DNA of 64,000 nucleotides from Virgisporangium aurantiacum (GCF_016863635.1 NZ_BOPG01000009.1:310001-374000), one strand, 5' to 3'. Counted from the first letter of the stretch, positions 26,499 through 35,904 are shown. A program made the numbers and translations. The notes: generated from the sequence alone by a model not told the origin.

Positions 26499-27241
26499 GT
26501 ACGGAGGTAGGAGGCGCCGTTCAGATCCAGGACGGCGCCGCTTGCCCACTCCGCTCCGGGAGAGGCCAGCCAGTGGATCGCGGCGGCGATCTCCTCGGGC
26601 TGCGCCACCCGGTTGAACGGGCTCTGTGCCCGGATCTCCGCACCGCGGGGTGCCTTGAGGTGCTCGTTGGCCATGTCGGTCTCGACGAAACCGGGCGCCA
26701 CGGCGGTGACCGTGATGCCCCTCGGCGCGAGCGCCACCGCCAACGACTGACCGAGCGCGTTCAGCCCCGCCTTGCTGGCGCCGTACGCCGGCTGCTCCGG
26801 TTCACCCCGGAACGCGCCCCGGCTGGACACGTTGACGATCCGTCCGCCCGGCCGCATGTGCCGGACCGCGCACCAGATGACGTTGGCCGGGCCGATCAGG
26901 TTCACGCCGATCGTCTCCTGCCACGCCCGCTGCCACCCGTCGTAGTCGCCGCTGTCGATGGGGTGCCGGGGGAACACCGCCGCGTTGTTCACCACCACGT
27001 CGAGACCGCCGCCGAGGCCGTGCGCTGCCGCGTCCACGAAATTTCTGACCGCGGCCGGATCGCCGAGGTCTCCCTGGACCACGACATGGCCCTCGCCCGC
27101 CAACTCGGCGACGAGCCCGGCGGCAAGATCGGCGGAGTCGCGGTGATGGACCGCGACCCGATCGCCGGACGCGGCGAAGGCACGCGCCGTGGCGCGGCCG
27201 ATACCGCGTGAGGCGCCGGTGACAAGGACAGCACGGGACAT
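26495..27241 (-). CDS. short-chain dehydrogenase/reductase (FabG-like)
   Basis: From ATG 27241 the 248-residue protein has the classical SDR motifs TGASRGIGRATARAF, NNAAVFP, the serine in VNVSSRG and catalytic YGASK, then VAPGFVETDM. It is an NAD(P)-dependent oxidoreductase of unknown substrate. A TTG two codons upstream is the alternative start. It converges on the trypsin gene with a 4-bp overlap and is divergent from the small protein at 27321. Confidence 0.9.
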   Translation of the reverse strand: MSRAVLVTGASRGIGRATARAFAASGDRVAVHHRDSADLAAGLVAELAGEGHVVVQGDLGDPAAVRNFVDAAAHGLGGGLDVVVNNAAVFPRHPIDSGDYDGWQRAWQETIGVNLIGPANVIWCAVRHMRPGGRIVNVSSRGAFRGEPEQPAYGASKAGLNALGQSLAVALAPRGITVTAVAPGFVETDMANEHLKAPRGAEIRAQSPFNRVAQPEEIAAAIHWLASPGAEWASGAVLDLNGASYLRT

Positions 27242-27320
27242 GCGCAACAGCCTGTCACGCTGCCAATTCGTGGGTCGAAACAGGTGCGGCTAGAACTGGT
27301 GTTCGATAGTGTGCAGCGTC

Positions 27321-27560
27321 ATGGAGACGGTTGGGCGTTGGTGGAACGGCAGTCTCGGCACCATGACCAGGCGCGATGTCTTTCTGCGGGTGGAGCAGGT
27401 GTGGGAGGTGGAAGCCCGGCAGGGCGGCGCCGACGGCACCGCCGGGATCTTCCAGTTCACGTCCGAGCAGGAGGCGCGGGACTTCGTCGAGCGGTGCAAG
27501 GTCGGCCCGTGGGACTGGCGCGACCTCACCGAGATCACCCGTCGCGAGGAAGCGGGCTAG
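27321..27560 (+). CDS. small hypothetical protein
   Basis: The 79-residue product (METVGRWWNGSLGTMTRRDV, ...) is acidic, tryptophan-rich at the N-terminus, and has no signal peptide or membrane segment. The run FLRVEQVWEVEARQGG and the C-terminal ARDFVERCKVGPWDWRDLTE look like a compact folded domain. Third-position GC is normal, supporting a real gene. GTG at 27309 is an alternative start. Its last 26 bp overlap the convergent SARP gene. No function is recognised. Confidence 0.6.
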   Translation: METVGRWWNGSLGTMTRRDVFLRVEQVWEVEARQGGADGTAGIFQFTSEQEARDFVERCKVGPWDWRDLTEITRREEAG

Positions 27561-30369
27561 CCGTGAGTTTGGCCCGTACCTCGTTCGCGTCGGGGTGACC
27601 GAACTCGTCGAGGATGGCCAGAGCGGCCGACCACGCGGCCCGCGCCTGCTCCACGTCCGGCTCCGCCAACCAGGTGTCACCGAGGCTCGCGAGCGTCTCC
27701 GCCTCGCCCATCCGGTCACCCAACTGCCGGAACAGCGAGAGGGCAAGCTCGAACGAGCGGCGCGCCTCCCGGTAGTTCCGCAGCCGGTGCTGAACCAGGC
27801 CCAGGGTGTGCGTCACGGTGGCCTGCTCATGCCGTTTTCCGAACTGTTTCAACAGGTCCAGCGCTTCCTCGCAGTGGACGAGTGCCTGCTGGTAGTCGCC
27901 GAGCGTGTAGTGGCTCCAGCCGATGGAGCCGAGCGTGCCGGCCACCTCGGCCTGTTCTCCGGCCGCCCGGAACAGGTCCAGGGCGTGCCGCTTGTGGGCC
28001 ATCGATTCCCGGGGTTGGTCGAGGTTGCTGCACAGCCAGGCGAGGTTGTTGTGGGTGTGTGCCTGGCCGACGGGGTCGTCGAGGTCTGCGAAGAGTTCCA
28101 CGGCGTGCTGCCAGTGGGTCCGTGCCTGCGGTAGGTCGCCGAGGTAGGCGCTGGCGACGCCGAGGCCGCGGTGGGCCCGGGCGATCAGTGCCGGGTCGGC
28201 CAGCCGGTGCGCGGCGGCCAGGACGGCGTGCTGGACGGTCATGGCCTGGTGTCCGAGTCCGCGCCGTTCGAGGAACCTGGCGACGGTCCACGAAAGCTGG
28301 CAGACGTGGTGGTCGAACCCGGCATTCTCGGCCAACGTGATGGCGCGTAGCACGACCGGATGCTCGGCGATGAACCATTCGCGGGCCCGGTCCGGATCGG
28401 CGAACTGTTCCGGGGCTGCCCCCTCGGCCATCGCACCGACCCCGACCGTGTCGTGCATTTCCCAGAGGGCCTCGGCGGCCGAACCGGCGGTGTGCAGGTA
28501 GTGGTCGAGCAGGCGGTGCGTCGCGGCGTTCTGCTGCTCCGGGCTGTCGCGGCCGGCGACCAGTTCGGTGGCCAGAGCGCGGATGAGGTCGTGGAACCGG
28601 AACCGGCCCGGGGTGGGCTGGTCGATCAGGTGCGCCCGGGTGAGTTCGGCCAGTGCCAGCCCGGCCTCCCGCACCGGCACCCCGGCCAGGCTCGCCGCCG
28701 CCGGTGCGCCGATGTCGGGGCCGGGGTGCAGGGCCAGCAGCCGGAACAGCCGCGCCGCCGCGGCGGTGAGCGTGTCGTAGGACGAGGAGAGCACCGCCCG
28801 CAGGTCGGCCGTCCGCTCCCCGCCGTCGAACGGGTCGAGACCCGGCCCGGATCCCCGCAGTTCCCGGGCGACCGCCGCCAGGGAGGAAGTGGGTTCGGAC
28901 ACGATCCGGGCGGCGATGATGGTCAACGCCAGGGGAAGCCCGCCGCACCGGTCGATGATCTCGTCGACGGCCCGCGGCTCGGCGGCGAGTCGGTCGGCAC
29001 CGAGCCGGCGCTCCAGCACCAACTCCGCCTCGGCCGCAGGTAGCGGACCGAGGGCTGCCGGGTGGGCGGCGTGTTCGGTGACCAGGCCGATCAGCCGGCT
29101 TCGGCTGGTGACCAGCACCAGACAGCCGGACGCACCGGGTAGCAGCGGCAGGACCTGCTCGGTGTCGCGGGCGTTGTCGAGCAGGATCAGCACCCGCCGG
29201 TCGGCCAGCTCGCTGCGGTACACGCCGATCTGCCCGTCCAGGCCGGTGGGGATGGACGACGGCGGCACCCGCAGGGCGTCGAGGAAGCCGCGGATCGCCT
29301 CGGCCGGCAGCACCGGCGAACCGGCCGGATCGAACCCGCGCAGGTTCACGAACAACTGCCCGTCGGGAAACTGGTCCCTGACCCGGTGAGCCCAGTGGAC
29401 CGCCAGCGCGGTCTTGCCCATCCCCGCGGCACCGACGATCGCCGCTACCGTCACGGTGCCCGCGACCGGCCGGGCCGACACGAGCTTGTCGAGCCGCCCG
29501 AGCTGCTCGGCACGCCCCACGAACACCGCGGTTGCGGCCGGCAGTTGCGCCGGTGTGCGGACGGGGTGATCGGCGCTGTCGACCGTCGGTGCCGCGGCGT
29601 CCGGCACCGTGGGCGGCACCGTGGGCGGCCGGAGTTCGCCGCGGAGGATGGCCCCGTGCAGGGCCTGGAGTTCGGGACCGGGATCGACACCGAGCTCGTC
29701 GGCCAGCCGCTCACGGATGTTCGTGTAGCACGTGAGAGCCTCGGGATTCCGTCCGAGCGCCACGAACGCCCGCATCAGGACGACCGTCAAAGGCTCGACC
29801 AACGAGCCGCGAGCCTCCTCCACCAGGGAATCGACCACCGCAGCCGGATTGCCGGCGGCCAACTCCGCCGTCGCCCAGGCCACCACGACGGCCGACCGCT
29901 GCTGCTCCCAGGCGAGCCGGCTGCGGTCGACCCACGGCCCGGCCAACCCGGCCAGCGGCTCCCCGCGCCACAGGGCGAGCGCGTCACGGAGCAGCGCCGC
30001 CCGCTGCTCGGCGGACAGGTCCGCATTCCCGGCCCGGCCGACCATCTGCCGGAAGCGGTGCAGGTCGACCTGCTCCGGGGCCGCGTCCAGGAGATATCCG
30101 TTGGCGCGCCGGACGAGCCGCACGGCACCGCCGTCGTCGTCCGCCTGCCGCAGCAGGCTCCTGGCCCGGGTGATGAGCGTGTGCAGCATCCGCTGGGCCC
30201 GCTCGGGAGGGACATCGCCCCACACCCGGTCGACCAGGGCGTCCACGGGAACCAGGCGCCCCGCGTCGACGCTCAGGGCCGCCAGCAGCACGCTCTGCTG
30301 CGGGCGGCCCGGGTCGAGGACGCGCCCGGCCGAGTGCACCTCGACCGGACCCAGCAACCGGACCTCCAT
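27535..30369 (-). CDS. AfsR/SARP-family regulator with BTAD, NB-ARC and TPR regions
   Basis: The 944-residue protein has an OmpR-type DNA-binding domain (1-95), a bacterial transcription activation domain (~100-245), an NB-ARC ATPase (~285-560) with Walker A GAAGMGKT (313-320), Walker B VLILLDNARD, VLVTSRSR and GGLPLAL, and C-terminal TPR repeats (~690-930) such as ARAHRGLGVASAYLGDLPQA. This is the AfsR layout: signal-dependent activators of secondary metabolism or development. It is divergent from a secreted subtilase, which is a candidate target. No biosynthetic gene cluster is adjacent. Confidence 0.92.
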   Translation of the reverse strand: MEVRLLGPVEVHSAGRVLDPGRPQQSVLLAALSVDAGRLVPVDALVDRVWGDVPPERAQRMLHTLITRARSLLRQADDDGGAVRLVRRANGYLLDAAPEQVDLHRFRQMVGRAGNADLSAEQRAALLRDALALWRGEPLAGLAGPWVDRSRLAWEQQRSAVVVAWATAELAAGNPAAVVDSLVEEARGSLVEPLTVVLMRAFVALGRNPEALTCYTNIRERLADELGVDPGPELQALHGAILRGELRPPTVPPTVPDAAAPTVDSADHPVRTPAQLPAATAVFVGRAEQLGRLDKLVSARPVAGTVTVAAIVGAAGMGKTALAVHWAHRVRDQFPDGQLFVNLRGFDPAGSPVLPAEAIRGFLDALRVPPSSIPTGLDGQIGVYRSELADRRVLILLDNARDTEQVLPLLPGASGCLVLVTSRSRLIGLVTEHAAHPAALGPLPAAEAELVLERRLGADRLAAEPRAVDEIIDRCGGLPLALTIIAARIVSEPTSSLAAVARELRGSGPGLDPFDGGERTADLRAVLSSSYDTLTAAAARLFRLLALHPGPDIGAPAAASLAGVPVREAGLALAELTRAHLIDQPTPGRFRFHDLIRALATELVAGRDSPEQQNAATHRLLDHYLHTAGSAAEALWEMHDTVGVGAMAEGAAPEQFADPDRAREWFIAEHPVVLRAITLAENAGFDHHVCQLSWTVARFLERRGLGHQAMTVQHAVLAAAHRLADPALIARAHRGLGVASAYLGDLPQARTHWQHAVELFADLDDPVGQAHTHNNLAWLCSNLDQPRESMAHKRHALDLFRAAGEQAEVAGTLGSIGWSHYTLGDYQQALVHCEEALDLLKQFGKRHEQATVTHTLGLVQHRLRNYREARRSFELALSLFRQLGDRMGEAETLASLGDTWLAEPDVEQARAAWSAALAILDEFGHPDANEVRAKLTASPLPRDG

Positions 30370-30533
30370 GCCACCGCCTCGGGCTCGAGCGAACCACCGC
30401 CGGCCCTATCCAAACCGGTCGATTTCCGACCGTCAACACAGCGTCAACTAGCCGTCCAGCGCCGACCAGATCCTTGGCTGAGTGGGCGCGTCCAGATGCG
30501 CTTTCGCGCGATCAGTCCGAGGAGGAACTCCCG

Positions 30534-32039
30534 TTGAGAGCAAGGCATCTTCGCGGTGTTGCCGCGCTGGCGACGTCGCTTGTCGTCCTGTCCGGAGCCG
30601 CGCAGCCCGCAATGGCGGCCGACCCGGAGTCACCGCCGGGCACGCTGTTGCCTGCCCGGCCCGGAGCGGCGATCCGGAACAGCTATATCGTGGTTCTCAA
30701 GCAGGACAAGGTGGCCCGGCCGGATGTCGGCGCGCTGGCACGAACGCTGTCGAACAAGCAGAGCGGCACGGTCGGCCGCGTCTACACCGACGCGCTGCAG
30801 GGCTTCGAGGTCTCCCTGGACGAAGCGGCCGCACGGCGACTCGCCGCCGATCCCGCAGTGGACTACGTGCAGCAGAACAGCGTCATGCGGCAACAGGACA
30901 CCCAACTGGTTCCACCGAACTTCGGGCTGGACCGGATCGACGAAACCAGTTGGCCGCTGGACAGCCAGTACACGTACCCGACGACGGCTGACGGCATCCG
31001 GGTGTACGTCATCGACAGCGGAATCCGGGCCAGCCACGTCGACTTCGGGGGTCGGGTCCAGCCCGGTGTGGACGTGATCTTCGGCGGGTCCACCGACGAC
31101 TGCTCCGGGCACGGCACGCATGTCGCCGGCATCATCGGCGGCCGGCTGTTCGGCGTGGCAAAAGGTGTGTCGCTCGTGCCCGTCAAGGTGTTCACCTGCG
31201 GCGGCCTCACCGACACCGCCAGCGTCCTGGCCGGAATCGACTGGGTGACCGCCCACCACAACCCCGGCGAACGCGCCATCGCCAACATGAGCATCAGCGC
31301 CGACAGCGCCAGTTCGGTTGTCAGCCTGGCACTGGAGCGGTCGATGGCGGACGGCATCGTGTACGCCGTCGCGGCGGGCAACCTCAACGCCGACGCCTGC
31401 GCCTTCTCGCCCGGCAACATGACCAACGCCATCACGGTCGGCGCGACGCAGAACAGCGGCAACGACAGCAAGGCGGACTACTCCAACCACGGCTTCTGCG
31501 TGGACGTGTTCGCCCCCGGCAACAACATCAATTCCGCGTCGAGCGAGTTCGACACCGCGATGCGGGAACGGTCCGGCACGTCGCAGGCCACCGCGTTCGC
31601 GTCGGGTGTCGCCGCGCTGGTCTGGTCTCTGCACCCGTCGCGGACCGCGGCCGAGATCACCAACGACGTGCTCCATATCGCCATACACGGCGCGATCCCG
31701 AACTACGGCCTGCAGCCGAACCGGCTGTTGTTCGTGCCGCGGACCGTCGTCAGCGGCCTGCCCGCACTCCTCAGCCTCCCGGGGCGAACCGTCTCCCGGC
31801 AGGTGGGTGCCGCGGCCGGCGTGGCGCCCTACACCTGGTCGGCCACCGGTCTGCCGACCGGAGTGACGATCAACCCGACCACCGGCCTGATCAGCGGCCG
31901 GGTCCCCGGCAAGTCCACCTGGACCGTGACCGTCACCGCGACCGACGCGACGGGAACCACGGGGAGCGCCACCGCCACCTGGCGGATCGAGAGCGCATGC
32001 CTTCAGTTCTGCAACTCACCTTCGGAGGGAGACACATGA
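30534..32039 (+). CDS. secreted subtilisin-like serine protease
   Basis: From TTG 30534 (RBS GAGGAGG, 7-8 bases away) the product is 501 residues. A signal peptide ends near AMAAD. An inhibitor-I9 propeptide follows (SYIVVLKQDK ... VDYVQQNS). The S8 triad is D161 (VIDSG), H193 (GHGTHVAG) and S350 (SGTSQATA), with oxyanion N283. The C-terminal ~75 residues form an Ig/He_PIG-like domain (YTWSATGLPTGVTINPTTGL). Family members are extracellular proteinase-K-like enzymes. It faces away from the SARP gene. The TGA stop overlaps an ATG (32036) with a good RBS. Confidence 0.92.
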   Translation: MRARHLRGVAALATSLVVLSGAAQPAMAADPESPPGTLLPARPGAAIRNSYIVVLKQDKVARPDVGALARTLSNKQSGTVGRVYTDALQGFEVSLDEAAARRLAADPAVDYVQQNSVMRQQDTQLVPPNFGLDRIDETSWPLDSQYTYPTTADGIRVYVIDSGIRASHVDFGGRVQPGVDVIFGGSTDDCSGHGTHVAGIIGGRLFGVAKGVSLVPVKVFTCGGLTDTASVLAGIDWVTAHHNPGERAIANMSISADSASSVVSLALERSMADGIVYAVAAGNLNADACAFSPGNMTNAITVGATQNSGNDSKADYSNHGFCVDVFAPGNNINSASSEFDTAMRERSGTSQATAFASGVAALVWSLHPSRTAAEITNDVLHIAIHGAIPNYGLQPNRLLFVPRTVVSGLPALLSLPGRTVSRQVGAAAGVAPYTWSATGLPTGVTINPTTGLISGRVPGKSTWTVTVTATDATGTTGSATATWRIESACLQFCNSPSEGDT

Positions 32040-32091
32040 GAAGAGCCCCGTCGTCGTCGAGCCCGTACTCAGCCCGAACCTCGCCGAGGCG

Positions 32092-32454
32092 ATGAAGCAG
32101 TCGGCGTCGGGCAACGTTGCGGCGGTGTTCCCGGAACGGTGCGGATGGGTCGAGTCGGGCCTCCAGTGGAGATCCTTCATCTTCAACGACATCGTCCTGA
32201 AGTGGACCCACCATGTCGGCGCCTGCTACGACGGCGCCGTCATCACCCGGTACGACGGCCCGCAGTACGACCGGATCGACTACAACGTGGGGTTCTACTT
32301 CCCGAAAGAGATCGTCAGCAGCCAGACCCCTACACCCTCACCGGTCACCCGGTCGTTCTACCAGCGCATGTTCGAGCAGTGCCTCATCAAGTACGGGTGC
32401 ATCAGCACCTTCAGCGCCTCCCGTGAACCCCTGCCCCCTGCCGTCCTGACGTAA
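32092..32454 (+). CDS. small secreted-family protein, possibly frameshifted at its 5' end
   Basis: The frame gives 120 residues from ATG 32092 and stays open upstream to about 32040 (reading KSPVVVEPVLSPNLAEA before the Met). Conserved-looking features are WTHHVGACYDGAVIT and QCLIKYGCIS, with Trp/Cys spacing seen in an uncharacterised actinomycete secreted family. No signal peptide is present. The only good start, ATG 32036 with GGAGGG, is in another frame and stops after 19 codons. A one-base change would join them. It may be a pseudogene or use a weak internal start. Confidence 0.55.
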   Translation: MKQSASGNVAAVFPERCGWVESGLQWRSFIFNDIVLKWTHHVGACYDGAVITRYDGPQYDRIDYNVGFYFPKEIVSSQTPTPSPVTRSFYQRMFEQCLIKYGCISTFSASREPLPPAVLT

Positions 32455-32456
32455 TC

Positions 32457-32496
32457 GGGCCCTGGCCGGCGTTTCCGCTGGCCAGGGCCCATTTTG
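32457..32496. terminator. strong intrinsic terminator
   Basis: An 11-bp perfect stem GGGCCCTGGCC/GGCCAGGGCCC (32457-32467 with 32480-32490) is followed by ATTTTG on the plus strand. It ends the plus-strand small gene and lies at the 3' end of the minus-strand tRNA, so it may serve both. Confidence 0.88.
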
Positions 32497-32572
32497 TGGA
32501 GCCGACGGCGGGACTTGAACCCGCAACCTATCGATTACAAGTCGATTGCGCTGCCAGTTGCGCCACGTCGGC
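32497..32572 (-). tRNA. tRNA-Thr (anticodon TGT)
   Basis: The 76-base minus-strand gene folds as a cloverleaf. Acceptor GCCGACG pairs with CGTCGGC, followed by T and an encoded CCA. The anticodon stem ATCGA/TCGAT encloses CTTGTAA (anticodon TGT). The T arm is GCGGGTTCAAGTCCCGC. It reads ACA/ACG threonine codons. Confidence 0.96.
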
Positions 32573-32637
32573 ATACGTCTCGATCGTACGCGACCTGCCC
32601 CACCGAATTTCCGGCGCGGCACACGGCAGCGACCCCC

Positions 32638-33873
32638 TCAGCAGGCCACGGCAGCGCCGTTCGCGGGCTTGTGCGTGATCGCCGCGGCCGTCGCGTTGAA
32701 CTGGGCTTTCAGCGCGTCGAAGACGGGGTTGGTCTCCATCTGGAGCATGATCTCGTCGGAGCCGCGCAGGCTGCCGCCGGTCCAGTTGAGGCTGCCCGTC
32801 CACGCGATCCTGCGGTCGGCCTTGCCGTAGTACTTGCCCTCGATCGACCAGTTCTTCGAGTGGATCCACACCGGGTCGGCCATGCAGTAGTAGCGCACGA
32901 CCACACCGTTGTAGACGCTGCTGGTGGCGCGCAGCAGGATCCGCAGCGCGGCCATCTGGTTGGCGTCGGCCGGGTCGACCCGCACGTTCACCAGCACGTA
33001 GCAGCCCTGGGCGTCCTTCTCCACCAGCTTCTCGGCGAGGTAGGCCAGATTGATGGCCATCGTGTTGACGCGGATGATCGTGCGGTGGTTGTCCGACGTG
33101 CCGACGGTCGTGTTGCCGAAGCAGTCGGTGTTGTTCAGCATCGTGATCACGGTGTTCTCGCCGGGATCACCGCTCACCGAGGAGCCGGCGCGCGGGTAGT
33201 AGAAGACCTTGGCGGCGCCGGCCTGCAGCGGCACCCGCGTGTCGTAGTAGTTGTTGTTCACCGTCTTCGCCTTCAGGTCGGCGAAGTAGCCGGTGTACGA
33301 GGTGAACAGCGCGTCGTTGCCGGTGACCTCCAGCGCGTCGTTCCAGCCCTTGCCGCCGTCGCGCCAGGCGGTGCCGCCGAGGTTGGCCGACGTCTGCACC
33401 AGCACGTTGTTCACGCCGAGCGTGCGGGTGAACAGGTAGAACTTGTTGTGCATGATCGACCATTCGGCCTGGTCGGCGATGCAGCCGCGGTTGGCCGGGC
33501 ACGACATGAGGAACGAGCCCTTGGTGGTGTCGGTGCCGAGCCCGGCGGCGAGCAGGCTCCACGTGGTCGCGCTCTCGGTCCGCGATTTCTCGTCGGTGAT
33601 CACCTGGACGTTGACGCCGCGGCCCTTCGCCGCGATCAGCGCGTCGGGCACCGAGGTCATCACGACGTAGTAGGTCGCCATCCGGATCGTCGATCCCGGT
33701 TCGGCGCCGTCGATCAGTTCGATCAGCCGCGTGTAGATGCGGTTCTTGGCGGCGTCGTCGCCGGTCGGATCGTTGTAGATCAATTGGGTGTGCGGCGCAT
33801 CGGCGGCGCTCGCCGCATTCGTGGGAAAGATGAGTGACGCCGTGAGCACCGCCACGAGTACCAACAAACGCAT
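32638..33873 (-). CDS. secreted phospholipase D-like protein
   Basis: From ATG 33873 (GGAGG upstream) the product is 411 residues with a signal peptide (MRLLVLVAVLTASLIFPTNA). Two HKD-type motifs are present in relaxed form: HNKFYLF in the first half (no acidic residue at the expected site) and HSKNWSIE in the second. The supporting strands IRMATYYVVM and TGSLNWTGG are typical. It belongs to the actinomycete secreted PLD-like group; substrate may be phospholipid or nucleic acid. The longer ORF start at 33918 would add a poor N-terminus before the signal peptide. Confidence 0.85.
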   Translation of the reverse strand: MRLLVLVAVLTASLIFPTNAASAADAPHTQLIYNDPTGDDAAKNRIYTRLIELIDGAEPGSTIRMATYYVVMTSVPDALIAAKGRGVNVQVITDEKSRTESATTWSLLAAGLGTDTTKGSFLMSCPANRGCIADQAEWSIMHNKFYLFTRTLGVNNVLVQTSANLGGTAWRDGGKGWNDALEVTGNDALFTSYTGYFADLKAKTVNNNYYDTRVPLQAGAAKVFYYPRAGSSVSGDPGENTVITMLNNTDCFGNTTVGTSDNHRTIIRVNTMAINLAYLAEKLVEKDAQGCYVLVNVRVDPADANQMAALRILLRATSSVYNGVVVRYYCMADPVWIHSKNWSIEGKYYGKADRRIAWTGSLNWTGGSLRGSDEIMLQMETNPVFDALKAQFNATAAAITHKPANGAAVAC

Positions 33874-33941
33874 GGTGGGGGACCTCCCCGTCAGGCCCCC
33901 CACCTTCACGTGAGTCACGATCCTCGCATAGAGGAACGTAA

Positions 33942-35114
33942 CTACGCCAACACCTCGGTCACCGTGCCGGCGCCCACCGTGTGGCCACCCTCGCGGATCG
34001 CGAAGCCCTGCCCGGCTGCGAGCGCGACCGGCTTGCCGAGCCGCACCGTGACGTCGAGCCGGTCACCCGGGATGCCCAGGTCGGCCTCGCCCAGGTCGAG
34101 CTCGCCAACCACGTCGGTGGTCCGCACGAAGAACTGCGGCCGGTAACCCGACACGATCGGCGTCCGCCGGCCGCCCTCCTCGGCGGTGAGCAGGTACACG
34201 TGCGCGGTGAACAACGACGCCGGGTCGACGCTGCCTGCCGCCGCGACCACCTGGCCGCGCCGCACGTCGTCGCGCTTGACGCCGCGCAGCAGCAGGGCCG
34301 CGTTGTCACCGGCCTCGGCGCTCTCCATCCGCTTGCCGAACGTCTCGATGCCGGTCACCACCGTGCGCACCGACCCGCCGAGCCCGAGCACGTCGACGGT
34401 CTCGCCGAGCCGGACCACCCCGCGCTCGACCGCGCCCGTCACCACCGTTCCCCGGCCGGAGATCGTCAGGACACTCTCCACCGGCATGAGGAACGGCGCG
34501 TCGAGGTAGCGGTCGGGCACCGGCACGTGCTCGTCGACGGCGTCGAGCAGCGCACCGATCGCGGCGACCCACTCCGGGTCACCGGCGAGGGCCCGCAGCC
34601 CACTGACCCGCACGACCGGCGCGTCCGGGTAACCGTGCGCGGCCAGCAGTTCGCGGACCTCCAGCTCGACCAGGTCGAGCAGCTCGAGGTCGTCGACCGC
34701 GTCGGCCTTGTTCAGCGCCACGACCACGTAGCGGACCCCGAGCTGCTTCGTGAGCAGCACGTGCTCGCGGGTCTGCGGCATCACGCCGTCCTGCGCCGAG
34801 ACCACCAGGATCGCGCCGTCGAGCTGGGCCGCACCCGTGATCATGTTCTTCACGTAGTCGGCGTGGCCCGGCATGTCGACGTGGGCGTAGTGCCTGGTCT
34901 CCGTCTCGTACTCGACGTGCGAGATGTTGATCGTGATGCCCCGCAGGGTCTCCTCGGCGTGCTTGTCGATCCGCTCGAACGGCGTGTACTCGGCCCGGCC
35001 CTGCTCGGCGAGCACCTTCGTGATCGCCGCCGTGAGCGTGGTCTTGCCGTGGTCGACGTGCCCCATCGTGCCGATGTTGAGGTGCGGTTTCGTCCGCACG
35101 AACGCCTGCTTCAT
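33942..35114 (-). CDS. tuf3: divergent elongation factor Tu (tuf3 type)
   Basis: From ATG 35114 (RBS GGAAAGG) the 390-residue protein has all EF-Tu domains. G1 is GHVDHGKT (18-25), switch [15 protein letters not shown]3 DMPGHADY (80-87), G4 NKAD (135-138), then domain II ([13 protein letters not shown]) and domain III ending [13 protein letters not shown]. Departures from housekeeping EF-Tu include DMPGH for DCPGH, NKAD for NKCD, SGLRAL for SALKAL and REGGHT for REGGRT. It stands alone, far from rpsL/fusA. Streptomycetes carry a similar third copy (tuf3), linked in some species to elfamycin insensitivity or stress; that role here is inferred. Confidence 0.88.
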   Translation of the reverse strand: MKQAFVRTKPHLNIGTMGHVDHGKTTLTAAITKVLAEQGRAEYTPFERIDKHAEETLRGITINISHVEYETETRHYAHVDMPGHADYVKNMITGAAQLDGAILVVSAQDGVMPQTREHVLLTKQLGVRYVVVALNKADAVDDLELLDLVELEVRELLAAHGYPDAPVVRVSGLRALAGDPEWVAAIGALLDAVDEHVPVPDRYLDAPFLMPVESVLTISGRGTVVTGAVERGVVRLGETVDVLGLGGSVRTVVTGIETFGKRMESAEAGDNAALLLRGVKRDDVRRGQVVAAAGSVDPASLFTAHVYLLTAEEGGRRTPIVSGYRPQFFVRTTDVVGELDLGEADLGIPGDRLDVTVRLGKPVALAAGQGFAIREGGHTVGAGTVTEVLA

Positions 35115-35165
35115 TGACCTTTCCCTATTCGATCGATCCGGCCACACGGGGAACCCGCGCGAAGC

Positions 35166-35218
35166 GCTCACCATTCCCCGCCGGGCTCCCCGGAACAGCT
35201 ACCGGGGAATGGTCAGCG
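35166..35218 (-). promoter_or_regulatory. long hairpin in the tuf3 leader
   Basis: The arms (ACCATTCCCCG / CGGGGAATGGT, 11 perfect pairs, then one mismatch and four more pairs) lie 52-104 bp upstream of the tuf3 start. The 22-base interior forms its own small stem CCGGG/CCCGG. No U-tract follows. It may control transcription or translation of tuf3, or be an operator. Confidence 0.6.
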
Positions 35219-35282
35219 TCGTGCGCCGTCGAATAGAGATAGCGACAGCACCATCAGAGCGGTGGCCGTCGCGAACATGAAC

Positions 35283-35822
35283 CTAGGATCGGGCCGCCTG
35301 CCGCACCCGCGCCACCGAATTACGCCGGCGCGAGAGGAGGTGGAACAACTCGTACTCGGTGTCGTGGTACCGGGTGGTGCGGCCGAGGTGCGCCATGCCC
35401 AGCCGCCGGCAGACCCGCTGTGAGCGGACGTTCTTCGGGACGACGAGCGCGAACACCTCGGGCACGCCGAGGGAGAACCCGCGCCGGATGACCATCTGGC
35501 CGGCCTCGGTGGCGTACCCGTGCCCCTCGGAGTCGGGGTGCAGGTGCCAGCCGACCTCCATGTGGTGCTCGCCCGGCAGCAGGTTGAACAGCACCGTGCC
35601 GGCGATCACGCCGGTTGCCCGGACCTCGATCGCCGCGATGACCTGCCGCGGATCGGTAGCCATGCGGATCGCCCAGTCGTCGACCATCCGGCCGACGGGT
35701 TCGCGCACCACGCCGAGGAAGCGCACCAACGACGGACGGGAGTAGAGGTTGGCGAGCCGGTCGAGCTCGTCGGGATGATGGGTCCACGGGCGGAGCACCA
35801 GGCGTTCGGATTCCAGCCGCAT
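35283..35822 (-). CDS. GNAT acetyltransferase (RimJ/RimL-like)
   Basis: The 179-residue protein begins MRLESERLVLRPWTHHPDEL, the usual start of the RimJ-type subgroup. The acetyl-CoA loop is HPDSEGHGYATEAGQM, followed by ALVVPKNVRSQRVCRRLGM. The substrate may be a protein N-terminus or a small molecule. It lies 168 bp upstream of tuf3 on the same strand, across the leader hairpin. Confidence 0.88.
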   Translation of the reverse strand: MRLESERLVLRPWTHHPDELDRLANLYSRPSLVRFLGVVREPVGRMVDDWAIRMATDPRQVIAAIEVRATGVIAGTVLFNLLPGEHHMEVGWHLHPDSEGHGYATEAGQMVIRRGFSLGVPEVFALVVPKNVRSQRVCRRLGMAHLGRTTRYHDTEYELFHLLSRRRNSVARVRQAARS

Positions 35823-35904
35823 CCGCCCACCTCCCCGCCTCGGCGATCTTTCGGCTGTTCAGCCAATAGAACAGCGTCGCCAACGCGAGCCCAGAACGCA
35901 AGCG

